DNA of 20,609 nt from DASPLH01 sp035627675 (GTDB lineage: Bacteria > Acidobacteriota > Terriglobia > Terriglobales > Acidobacteriaceae), in contig DASPLH010000083.1 of the NCBI GenBank assembly GCA_035627675.1, positions 1 to 20,609 on the forward strand, in the 5' to 3' direction. The notes below the pieces were generated by a model. It saw only the letters and a list, made by a program, of their open reading frames with translations, had not been told where the DNA came from and did not search any database. The translations under genes and the position numbers were made by a program. This document shows, one piece after another, positions 13,128 to 20,609 of the stretch. Every line of letters begins with the position of its first letter. Position 1 is the stretch's first letter.

Positions 13128-14696
13128 ATGGCTCGTATGCAACGCGCGCTTCTTAGCGTCACCGACAAAACCGGCATCGTGGAGTTCGCCCGCAAGCTGT
13201 CCGGACTGGGCGTCGAACTGATCTCGACCGGCGGCACCGCCAAGGCTCTCCGCGACGCCGGACTGGCCGTCAAGGACATCTCCGAACTGACCGGCTTCCC
13301 CGAGATGCTCGATGGGCGCGTCAAGACGCTCCATCCCAAGGTCCACGGCGGCATCCTGCACATCCGCAAAAACGCCGAACACCGGCGCGCCATCGCCGAG
13401 CACGGCATTCAGCCGATCGACATGGTGGTAGTGAATCTCTACGCTTTCGAGAAGACGGCCAACAAGCCCGGCGTGCACTTTGAGGAAATCGTCGAAAACA
13501 TCGACATCGGCGGGCCTTCCATGGTCCGTTCGGCGGCAAAGAATTTCCAGGACGTAGCGATCGTCACTTCGCCCGCCGACTACGACGCCATCGCCGAAGA
13601 GTTGTCGCGCACCGGGGATCTTTCGTTGAAGACCAAGTGGGGCCTGGCGCAGAAAGCTTTCGCCACGACCGCCGCCTACGACGCGGCCATTGCCTCGACC
13701 CTCGAGCGCATCGCCGCCTCCGACGCCGGCGAGTTCGACATCGGCGGCCTGGCGCAACCCTCGGGATTCCCAAACACACTGCGCCTGAATTTCCGCAAGG
13801 CGTTCGACCTCCGCTACGGAGAGAACCCGCACCAGGCCGCGGCGCTCTACACCGACGGATCGGGCGCGGGAGTCGCCAACGTTCGCCAGCTTCAGGGCAA
13901 GGAGCTTTCCTACAACAACATCGTGGACCTCCAGGCGGCGTGGGACCTTGCGCAGGAGTTCGAAGAGCCCGTCTGCGCCATCATCAAGCACACGAACCCG
14001 TGCGGAACCGCGACCGGCAAGATCTTGGCCGAGGCCTACATGCGCGCGCTGGAGTGCGATCCCGTGTCGGCCTTCGGAGGAGTGATCGGAGTGAACCGTC
14101 CGGTGGACGGCGAGACCGCGGCCGAAATGGCGAAGCTGTTCGTGGAAGCCATCGCCGCGCCGTCGTTTGACGATGCGGCGAAGGAGCACTTCGCGAAGAA
14201 GAAGAACCTGCGCCTCGTCGAGGTCCCGGCGGGCGGGCAGAAGTGGGTGCTGAAGAACGTCTCGGGAGGCGTGCTCGTGCAAGACAACGACATGCGCCCG
14301 CTCCGCCCCGAAGACCTCAGGACGGTCAGCGAGCGCAAGCCGACCGAAGAAGAAATGCGAGCCATGCTCTTCGCGTGGAAGGTCTGCAAGCACGTGAAGT
14401 CGAACGCCATCCTCTACGCCCGCGACGGACAGAGCATCGGAGTCGGCGCCGGGCAGATGAGCCGCGTGGACTCCGCTAAGATCGGCGCCGCCAAGGCCGT
14501 CCTGCCGCTGAAGGGCTGCGTCGCCGCAAGTGACGCGTTCTTTCCGTTCCCCGACGGCGTCGAGGTGATCGCCGAGGCCGGAGCAACGGCCATCATCCAG
14601 CCCGGAGGCTCGGTGCGCGACGATGAGGTGATCGCCGCCGCAAACCGCCTCGGACTGGCGATGGTACTCACCGGAGTCCGCCACTTCCGACACTGA
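13128..14696 (+). CDS. purH: Bifunctional AICAR transformylase / IMP cyclohydrolase
   Basis: The 522-residue protein has the usual PurH length and starts at ATG 13128 behind GAGAGG. The N-terminal MGS-like IMP cyclohydrolase domain (about 1-200) shows STGGTAKAL at 33-41, TGFPEMLDGRVKTLHPKVHGG at 55-75 and NIDIGGPSMVRSAAKN near 124-139. The AICAR transformylase domain (about 201-522) shows DLRYGENPHQ at 227-236, YNNIVDLQAAWDL at 262-274 and the catalytic Lys287-His288 in KHTNPCG. It also has the late SDAFFPFPDGV and QPGGSVRDDEVI blocks. It carries out the last two steps of de novo IMP synthesis: formyl transfer from 10-formyl-THF to AICAR, then ring closure. It is not clustered with other pur genes. 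Confidence 0.98.
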   Translation: MARMQRALLSVTDKTGIVEFARKLSGLGVELISTGGTAKALRDAGLAVKDISELTGFPEMLDGRVKTLHPKVHGGILHIRKNAEHRRAIAEHGIQPIDMVVVNLYAFEKTANKPGVHFEEIVENIDIGGPSMVRSAAKNFQDVAIVTSPADYDAIAEELSRTGDLSLKTKWGLAQKAFATTAAYDAAIASTLERIAASDAGEFDIGGLAQPSGFPNTLRLNFRKAFDLRYGENPHQAAALYTDGSGAGVANVRQLQGKELSYNNIVDLQAAWDLAQEFEEPVCAIIKHTNPCGTATGKILAEAYMRALECDPVSAFGGVIGVNRPVDGETAAEMAKLFVEAIAAPSFDDAAKEHFAKKKNLRLVEVPAGGQKWVLKNVSGGVLVQDNDMRPLRPEDLRTVSERKPTEEEMRAMLFAWKVCKHVKSNAILYARDGQSIGVGAGQMSRVDSAKIGAAKAVLPLKGCVAASDAFFPFPDGVEVIAEAGATAIIQPGGSVRDDEVIAAANRLGLAMVLTGVRHFRH

Positions 14697-14713
14697 AGAC
14701 CAGAGGTTAACCA

Positions 14714-14784
14714 CGGATTTGCACGGATCAACACGGATAAGGCTTTGAAGAACTCATAGCTTCCGTGTTCATCCGTGTAGATCA
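14714..14784. repeat. CACGGAT-type repeat cluster after purH
   Basis: The left half has CACGGAT-like units in the orientation CCACGGAT, GCACGGAT, ACACGGAT; the right half has TCCGTGTTC and ATCCGTGTAG in the opposite orientation. The halves can fold on each other (GATC-A/T-ACACGGAT). The same ATCCGTG unit recurs at 10018-10044. This is a dispersed intergenic repeat with no coding content and could serve as a transcript-end structure. Confidence 0.6.
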
Positions 14785-14803
14785 ATGGTCGTGTTTGAGG
14801 CTC

Positions 14804-14861
14804 AGTAGCTCAGCAGCTTAGTAGCTCAGCAGCTCGAAATCCGAAAATCCGGCAATCCGAA
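14804..14861. repeat. Tandem short repeats (16-bp x2, then 8-bp x3)
   Basis: AGTAGCTCAGCAGCTT is repeated twice (14804-14819 and 14820-14835, one mismatch), directly followed by three AATCCGNN units (14838-14861). With the palindrome GCCGCACGTGCGGC at 14875-14888 they fill most of the 303-bp gap between purH and the OsmC gene. No gene is seen in this gap. Confidence 0.7.
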
Positions 14862-14999
14862 AATGCTTATCACCGCCGCACGTGCGGCATAACCACCCCG
14901 CTGTGCCCTGTATCACTGCCCCGCGGCCTCGATTCGGATTAACTATGCAGCCCTCATAAGAAGGTTGGGGCGATGTGCTGCCCCTTCCGGGAGGCACTC

Positions 15000-15449
15000 A
15001 TGAAAAGAATTGCGAACGCAGCATGGAAGGGCAGTGTGCGGCTCGGCGAAGGCACGGTGTCCACTTCGAGTGGCGTGATCTCCAGACTCATCTATACGGC
15101 CGGCGCGAACTCCGGCGACATCCCCTGCATCACCCCAACTGAGATGCTGGCCGCTGCCGAAGCATCGTGCATAGCCGTCAGCGTGGCGCGCGAGTTTGAG
15201 AAGGAGTCGATCAGCTTCGATTCCATAGAGACCAAGGCTGAAGTCAACATCGAGGCCAGGAAGAAGGCTCCGGAGATCACCGGCATCCATCTCGACGTCA
15301 CCGTACACGCCACCGACACGGACTCGGCGGTTATCGAGAAGGCACTGCACCGCGCCAAACAGCACTGCATTATCACCCGCAACCTGAGCTGCAAGGTGAC
15401 GATGACGACGCACGTCAACGTCGCGAACGGCGTCGCCGCAACTGCGTAG
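15000..15449 (+). CDS. OsmC-family peroxiredoxin
   Basis: ATG 15000 is chosen because GGGAGG precedes it at good spacing; an in-frame ATG at 14973 has no such site. The 149-residue protein has the OsmC layout: N-terminal strand region with AAWKGSVRLGEGTV, then TPTEMLAAAEASC with Cys57, and AKQHC with Cys123. The Cys57-Cys123 spacing of 66 equals that of C59 and C125 in E. coli OsmC, and Glu48 is in the place of the active-site glutamate. OsmC proteins reduce organic hydroperoxides and act as obligate homodimers in the cytoplasm, induced by osmotic or oxidative stress. It belongs to the OsmC rather than the Ohr subgroup by sequence impression. It is monocistronic and convergent with prmC. Confidence 0.93.
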   Translation: MKRIANAAWKGSVRLGEGTVSTSSGVISRLIYTAGANSGDIPCITPTEMLAAAEASCIAVSVAREFEKESISFDSIETKAEVNIEARKKAPEITGIHLDVTVHATDTDSAVIEKALHRAKQHCIITRNLSCKVTMTTHVNVANGVAATA

Positions 15450-15509
15450 TTCAGCAGGGCGGCAGGCGGAAAGCGCGGCTTGGGGGAGGCGCGCTTTTCG
15501 CGCTTCTGG

Positions 15510-16388
15510 TCACCACTTCGTCTGCTCACAACCTGGCTTGCGAGCTGCCACTACTCGGGGAATGCCCGCGAGATCGGGAACGGTGCGCACTTCCTCCCAG
15601 CCCGTGAGCAGTTCGCCTACCGCACGCGACATCGAGAACCCGATCTCCATCAGCAACCACCCGCCGGGACGCAGACACTCGCGCGACTGCGGAATGAGTC
15701 TCCGAATCACGTCCAGTCCATCGTCCCCGGCGAACACCGCCTGCTTCGGCTCGAATTTCTTTACGACGTCCTGCACCTTGTCGGCCTCGGACAACCCCAC
15801 ATACGGCGGATTGGAGACGACAAAATCGTACGTCCCGTCGCGCTCGACGGCTTCCAGCACATCGCTTTGGCGAAACTGAATCGCATCGAATTGCAGACGG
15901 GCGGCATTCGCACGCGCCACTTCCAAGGCCTCGGCTGAAACATCGACGGCGTGGATTTCGGCCCCGGGAAACTCCTTGGCCAGCGCGATCGCGATAGCAC
16001 CCGATCCCGTACCGACGTCGATCATCTTAGGCCGCCGGTCACCGCCGGGGACGTCGCACGTCGCGGCAAGTTCAAGCACGGTTTCGATCAGGTGTTCGGT
16101 TTCCGGACGCGGAATCAACACCGCCGGGTTCACGACGAAGTCCAGGCCCCAGAATTCCTGGTGTCCGGTGATGTATTGCGATGGGACTCCACGCGCGCGT
16201 TCGCCGACCGCGTCGGCATAACGGCTCAGTTCATCGGGCGTAAGCTCGCGCTCGGGATGTCCGTACAGGTAGGCGCGGTCGCAACCGAGCACGAACATCA
16301 GCAGCACCTCGCCGTTCATGCGCGGAGAGCCGACCTGCTCAGCTTCAAGCTTTTCGACTGCGGACTGGAGTGCGTGGCGGAGTTGCAC
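15510..16388 (-). CDS. prmC: Release factor glutamine methyltransferase
   Basis: The 292-residue protein starts at GTG 16388; this start is supported because the family N-terminus (LRHALQSAVEKLEA-SPR-NGEVLL) begins directly after it. An N-terminal helical domain (1-85, with QYITGHQEFWG at 71-81) is followed by a Rossmann methyltransferase domain with RPETE at 94-98, the SAM-binding VGTGSG near 125-130, and the catalytic NPPY at 193-196. It transfers a methyl group from SAM to the glutamine of the GGQ motif in release factors. The gene lies 107 bp downstream of prfA, which encodes its substrate. A TATACT box six bases before the GTG suggests it also has its own leaderless transcript. Confidence 0.97.
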   Translation of the reverse strand: MQLRHALQSAVEKLEAEQVGSPRMNGEVLLMFVLGCDRAYLYGHPERELTPDELSRYADAVGERARGVPSQYITGHQEFWGLDFVVNPAVLIPRPETEHLIETVLELAATCDVPGGDRRPKMIDVGTGSGAIAIALAKEFPGAEIHAVDVSAEALEVARANAARLQFDAIQFRQSDVLEAVERDGTYDFVVSNPPYVGLSEADKVQDVVKKFEPKQAVFAGDDGLDVIRRLIPQSRECLRPGGWLLMEIGFSMSRAVGELLTGWEEVRTVPDLAGIPRVVAARKPGCEQTKW

Positions 16389-16423
16389 GGGGAAAGTATA
16401 TGAAATCGGGAGATCGGGTCACC
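16386..16423 (-). promoter_or_regulatory. Candidate leaderless promoter of prmC
   Basis: On the minus strand GTGACC and TATACT are 17 bases apart, matching sigma-70 consensus at four and five positions. TATACT ends six bases before the GTG start codon, so transcription would begin at or next to the first base of the start codon. No Shine-Dalgarno sequence is present, which agrees with a leaderless mRNA. Confidence 0.55.
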
Positions 16424-16432
16424 GTGCCACCT

Positions 16433-16468
16433 GTTCATCGAACCAGGACACCATCGTCTTCGATGAAC
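16433..16468. terminator. Hairpin between prfA and prmC
   Basis: GTTCATCGAA and TTCGATGAAC form a perfect 10-bp inverted repeat around a 16-base loop, 28 bases after the prfA stop and upstream of the prmC promoter. There is no T-run, so it may be an attenuator-like or mRNA-stability element rather than a full terminator. Confidence 0.45.
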
Positions 16469-16495
16469 CGCTGGCCCGATGGACAGATGATCCGA

Positions 16496-17572
<1,077 letters not shown>

Positions 17573-17581
17573 TCGTAGTAT

Positions 17582-17610
17582 GTCGTCGGTCGTCGGCTGC
17601 TAGTCGTCAG
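17582..17610. repeat. Left imperfect inverted repeat of the four-helix-bundle cassette
   Basis: The stretch contains GTCGGTC and AGTCGTC units. In inverted orientation it resembles 18007-18036 on the other side of the four-helix-bundle gene. It ends just before the prfA start codon region. The repeats share GTCGGTC at one end and AGTCGTC at the other, with indels between. Confidence 0.5.
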
Positions 17611-17615
17611 TTAGC

Positions 17616-17990
17616 TCAGCGGGTCCGCTGAGGCTCTGCTGGCTGGAACGCGTTGATGAGCGCGTTCAGACCGCGTCCGAGTACCGCACTTTCTTCCAGG
17701 ATTTGGTTTTGCGTCTCAGTTCCCAAATAGCCAAGCCGGCTCGCAATCAGAATCTGCGTCTCAAGTTCCAGCAGCGATCCACGCGCTCGGAAGAGAAATC
17801 CGCAGAAATCCCGATCGGTGTGTCTTCCCTTGCCTTCTGCGATGTTGCTCGAGATCGAAACAGCAGCTCGTCGCAACTGGCTCGTTAGTCCAAACTGCTC
17901 CGCGTGCGGAAACTGTTCGGTCACGCGGTAGACATGGAGTGCGAGATCGACTGCCTGTTGCCATACGCGAAGTTCGCGGTAGGTTCCCAT
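17616..17990 (-). CDS. Four-helix-bundle protein (S23/IVP family)
   Basis: The 124-residue protein starts at ATG 17990 with no visible ribosome binding site. The family pattern is complete: YRELRVWQQAVDLALHVYRVT at 4-24, then FGLTSQLRRAAVSISSNIAEGKGR near 33-56 and FLFRARGSLLELETQILIASRLGYL near 65-89. These proteins form pentameric four-helix bundles; they were first noted as products of intervening sequences in 23S rRNA genes and are related to the Avd accessory protein of diversity-generating retroelements. No reverse transcriptase, variable repeat or rRNA gene is present here, so this is an orphan member. It interrupts the DUF1385-prfA neighbourhood and is bounded by imperfect inverted repeats. 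Confidence 0.93.
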   Translation of the reverse strand: MGTYRELRVWQQAVDLALHVYRVTEQFPHAEQFGLTSQLRRAAVSISSNIAEGKGRHTDRDFCGFLFRARGSLLELETQILIASRLGYLGTETQNQILEESAVLGRGLNALINAFQPAEPQRTR

Positions 17991-18006
17991 GCGTGCCGTT
18001 GACTTT

Positions 18007-18036
18007 CCCGACGACTGCCGACTGTGGACCGACCAC
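18007..18036. repeat. Right imperfect inverted repeat of the four-helix-bundle cassette
   Basis: Its reverse complement reads GTGGTCGGTCCACAGTCGGC then AGTCGTCGGG, a degenerate match to the left copy at 17582-17610. It begins directly at the DUF1385 stop codon, so the insertion boundary seems to lie exactly in the intergenic gap. Confidence 0.5.
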
Positions 18037-19022
18037 TATGCCAACACCAACTCGCCTCCGCGCTGCTTCTCAAGTTCCATGGCCTCGTTCAACGCGACAA
18101 TCGCGCACTCGACCTGCTGGTCATCCGGAGCCTTCGTGGTGATCCGCTGCAACCACATTCCCGGAGCCGTCATCAGCGCGAACAGCGATGAGCGTTTCTT
18201 CGCCGCGTAGCGGATGACTTCATACGAAGCGCCCGCGATGAACGGCAGCAGCACCAGCCTCATGCCGAAGCCTGCCCAGAACGTCCGCACCGGGACCAGC
18301 GCGTAAACCGCGATCGAGATCAGCATGATTGTCATCAGGAAGCTCGTCCCGCAGCGTGGGTGGAACGTCGAATATCGCTGCACCGTCGCCGCCTCGAGCG
18401 GGTCCTTGTTCTCGAACGCGAACACCGTCTTGTGCTCTGCCCCGTGGTACTGGTACACGCGCCGTATGTCGTTCCACTTCGACGTCATGTAGATGAACGC
18501 CAGGAAGATCGCCAGCCGGATCACGCCTTCCACCAGCGCGAACACAACCTGGTTGGCCGTCTCCGGAAACAGCGTGCGCAGCGACTTCGTGCCGAGATAC
18601 GGCAGGAACTTGTACATGAAGATGAAGAAGCCGACCGAGAGCGCGATGTTCAGTGCCGCGACCCATCCGCTGATCTCGAGCTTCTTCTCTTCGCCCTCCT
18701 GGGCTTCGTCGAGCGCCACGTTGGCGGAAAACTTCAGGGCTTTGAATCCAAGCGCCATCGCGTGGCCCAGCGTCATCACGCCGCGGATGAAGGGCCATCC
18801 CTTCCACGGATGCTTCTCCGAGGGACGCTCCAGCGGTTCCGAATGGGTGACCATCTCGCCCGAAGGCTTGCGCACGGCAATGCCCCATGCATGCGGAGAG
18901 CGCATCATGACGCCCTCGAGCACGGCCTGTCCGCCGACCAGGATCTCTTCCTCGCCGGCCTCGAGTGCGGGCATCAGCTGCAATGCGGTTTGAAAACGGG
19001 CGAATTCGCGCAACAAAGCCAT
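18036..19022 (-). CDS. DUF1385 (YqhQ-like) membrane protein
   Basis: The 328-residue protein has family-typical length and all family blocks: GGQAVLEGVMMR at 30-41, a conserved Trp/Pro-rich segment WKGWPFIRGV near 73-82, YHGAEHKTV at 192-200 and HPRCGTSFL at 221-229. Membrane spans lie near 122-142, 158-179, 226-244 and 250-270. The conserved His/Cys residues on one side of the membrane hint at metal binding or catalysis, but the function of DUF1385 is not established. In many bacteria it is encoded beside prfA and prmC (and often rpmE), as here. The chosen start is ATG 19022; a later in-frame ATG at residue 17 also keeps all motifs. No Shine-Dalgarno site is evident for either. Confidence 0.95.
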   Translation of the reverse strand: MALLREFARFQTALQLMPALEAGEEEILVGGQAVLEGVMMRSPHAWGIAVRKPSGEMVTHSEPLERPSEKHPWKGWPFIRGVMTLGHAMALGFKALKFSANVALDEAQEGEEKKLEISGWVAALNIALSVGFFIFMYKFLPYLGTKSLRTLFPETANQVVFALVEGVIRLAIFLAFIYMTSKWNDIRRVYQYHGAEHKTVFAFENKDPLEAATVQRYSTFHPRCGTSFLMTIMLISIAVYALVPVRTFWAGFGMRLVLLPFIAGASYEVIRYAAKKRSSLFALMTAPGMWLQRITTKAPDDQQVECAIVALNEAMELEKQRGGELVLA

Positions 19023-19262
19023 ACTTGTTAGATGACACCAGAGCCCGCAGGACGCAGGATCGGGTCACCTTCAGGGTACCATGCCAAGTCGCCAAAAATG
19101 CTCGATTTCGCGCCAAATCAGCGGGTTACCACAGTTCGCGCGAACGTCACGACACCCGTCCACGAGCGACAGATCGACGATCAGAAAGCGCCCGAGTGCA
19201 GCCCGGTGCGCTTGGCCCTACGGAATGCCTCGCCCCGGTAGCGCAGGCATCCAACCGCTTAC

Positions 19263-20609
19263 ATGCTGGCGCTGGCACAATTGGCCGAAGCCATGGGCTC
19301 GACCACCCGGAAGACCCAGAAGGTCGCTCTCCTGGCCGAGTACCTGCGCTCCGTCGATGAGGACACCGCGGCGCTCTCCGCCCTGTACCTCTCCGGACGT
19401 GTCTTCGCCGCCTGGGAAGAACGTACTCTGCAAGTGGGCGGCGCCCAGCTCTGGCGAACACTGCTCACCATCAGCGGCAAGTCGGACGCAGCGCTTACCG
19501 CCGCCTTCCGCCGCTACGGAGACCTCGGAGCCGCTGCGCACGATGTGCTGCTCGGGACCGCTCCGGAGACAGCGACGCTCACCGTGCTCGACATCGCGCG
19601 GACGTTCGATGCCATCGCTACCGCACGCGGACCCGCCGCCAAAGGCGAGTTGCTGCGAACCCTGCTCGCCCACGCCACCGCCTTGCAAGCCAAGTACCTC
19701 ATCAAGATCATGACCGGCGAACTCCGCATAGGGCTGAAGGAAAGCCTCGTCGAGGAAGCAACGGCCAAGGCCTTCGACGCGTCGCTTGCAGACGTGAAGA
19801 GGGCCAACATGCTCCTCGGCGACATCGGGGAGACGGTTCGCCTGGCTGTCCGCAACCGCCTTCCAGAAGCCCGCATGCGCCTCTTTCATCCGATCGGCTT
19901 CATGCTCGCCGCTCCGGCGGAAGACGCCGTCGCCGCCTTCGAGCAGTTTTCCGAATCGATCGTCGAAGACAAGTACGACGGCATCCGCGCGCAGGCGCAC
20001 GTCTGTCCCGCTCGCTCCGGCAATCCCGGACGAGTGAAGATCTACTCGCGCACGTTGGATGAGATCGGCGAGTCGTTCCCCGAACTCCCTCCGGCGCTGG
20101 CAGGGCTGGTTGACGAGGCAATCTTCGACGGGGAAATCCTGGCGTGGCGCGGCGGCCGCGCCCTGGCCTTCAGCGAACTCCAGAAGCGCCTCGGACGAAA
20201 GCGCGTTACACAGCGCACGATGTCCGACGTGCCCGTCGCCTACGTCGTCTTTGACATCCTCGCCCTGAACGGCGAACTCGTCATTGATCGCCCGCTTCGC
20301 GAGCGCCGCGAACTCCTGGCGGATGTCCTCTCGCGCCTGCGTCCTCCCGATCCGCGGCCGACGGCCCAGGGCGTATTGGCCTTCGAGACCGTCGCGTCAC
20401 CGGCGGAGTCCAGCCGCGTGTTGCCCGCGCCCGCGCTCCGCGCCACGTCCGCCGAGCATCTCGACGAACTCTTCGCCGCAGCGCAAGACCGCGGAAACGA
20501 AGGATTGATGATCAAGGACGCCGCCTCGACCTACACACCTGGGCGGCGTGGCCAGTCCTGGCTCAAGCTGAAGCGTGAATTGGCAACTCTCGATGTAGTG
20601 GTTACGGCC
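19263..20609 (+). CDS. ATP-dependent DNA ligase, 3' end outside the window
   Basis: The frame is open from ATG 19263 to the last base (449 codons), so the OB-fold end is missing. An in-frame stop at 19239-19241 limits the start; the ATG lacks a clear ribosome binding site. The N-terminal DNA-binding domain (about 1-210) is helical and includes LIKIMTGELRIGLKE. The adenylation domain follows, with motif I KYDGIR (nucleotidyl Lys237), motif III FDGEI (Glu291), motif IIIa YVVFDI (327-332), motif IV EGLMIK (413-418) and motif V WLKLK (433-437). It seals nicks with ATP, in contrast to the NAD-dependent LigA that replicates DNA in bacteria, so repair is the likely role. No Ku gene or polymerase/nuclease fusion is seen in the visible part. 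It is divergent from DUF1385 across a 240-bp gap with no other gene. Confidence 0.96.
   Translation, partial: MLALAQLAEAMGSTTRKTQKVALLAEYLRSVDEDTAALSALYLSGRVFAAWEERTLQVGGAQLWRTLLTISGKSDAALTAAFRRYGDLGAAAHDVLLGTAPETATLTVLDIARTFDAIATARGPAAKGELLRTLLAHATALQAKYLIKIMTGELRIGLKESLVEEATAKAFDASLADVKRANMLLGDIGETVRLAVRNRLPEARMRLFHPIGFMLAAPAEDAVAAFEQFSESIVEDKYDGIRAQAHVCPARSGNPGRVKIYSRTLDEIGESFPELPPALAGLVDEAIFDGEILAWRGGRALAFSELQKRLGRKRVTQRTMSDVPVAYVVFDILALNGELVIDRPLRERRELLADVLSRLRPPDPRPTAQGVLAFETVASPAESSRVLPAPALRATSAEHLDELFAAAQDRGNEGLMIKDAASTYTPGRRGQSWLKLKRELATLDVVVTA

Noticed and set aside
12945..14714. 589-codon open frame on the minus strand opposite purH
   Set aside because: purH has every family motif over its full length; the antisense frame is low-complexity and is a usual by-product of GC-rich third codon positions.
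16412..16425. 12-mer GATCGGGTCACC shared with about 19050-19062 upstream of DUF1385
   Set aside because: A single exact 12-mer pair is expected by chance in 20 kb of GC-rich DNA, and only one copy has a -10 box at the right distance.
17616..17990. Diversity-generating retroelement suggested by the Avd-like four-helix-bundle gene
   Set aside because: No reverse transcriptase, template repeat or variable repeat is visible in the window.

Overview
The window looks like a chromosomal segment of a high-GC member of the Acidobacteriota (Koribacter/Terriglobales-like). This rests on the protein repertoire and on the intergenic style, with many short degenerate repeats; no 16S or marker phylogeny could be run, so it is an inference. 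Most genes are housekeeping or stress genes with normal length and intact motifs.

Layout. 1-1524: two tightly coupled plus-strand genes of unknown function, the first cut by the window edge, with less GC-biased codon use than the rest. 1525-2236: a non-coding stretch with a minus-strand tRNA-Pro(GGG) and a 40-bp second copy of that tRNA's 3' end, which resembles an attachment-site scar. 2237-5155: a secreted DUF6448-like protein, a convergent AhpD-like CxxC protein, an unrecognised membrane protein, a DUF72 protein and a tiny basic protein. 5273-7048: an orphan PAS-containing sensor histidine kinase. 7081-8382 (minus): a run of small genes: a DUF4118-like membrane protein with its own terminator, then an NTF2/SnoaL-like protein overlapping a 51-residue DnaJ-type zinc-finger protein, then a 50-residue single-span membrane protein. 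8702-9943: a CPA2 cation/proton antiporter. 10146-10892: a FabG-type reductase behind a good -10 box and beside a 30-bp inverted repeat. 11174-12218: an XRE-type regulator convergent with a LuxR-type response regulator. 12438-13013: a protein resembling the MXAN_5187 C-terminal family. 13128-14696: purH. 15000-15449: an OsmC-family peroxiredoxin.

15510-19022 (minus) is the conserved DUF1385 - prfA - prmC neighbourhood. PrmC methylates the GGQ glutamine of the release factor encoded next to it. The cluster is interrupted by a four-helix-bundle (S23/IVP-type) gene bounded by imperfect inverted repeats. 19263 to the right edge is the start of an ATP-dependent DNA ligase, divergent from DUF1385 and truncated by the window.

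No complete mobile element, CRISPR array, rRNA or defence island is visible. The best candidates for something less described are the tRNA 3'-end duplication, the NiSOD-like HCD mature N-terminus of the DUF6448-like protein, the small-protein operon at 7081-7862, the four-helix-bundle cassette inside a translation-termination operon, and a probable leaderless promoter on prmC.
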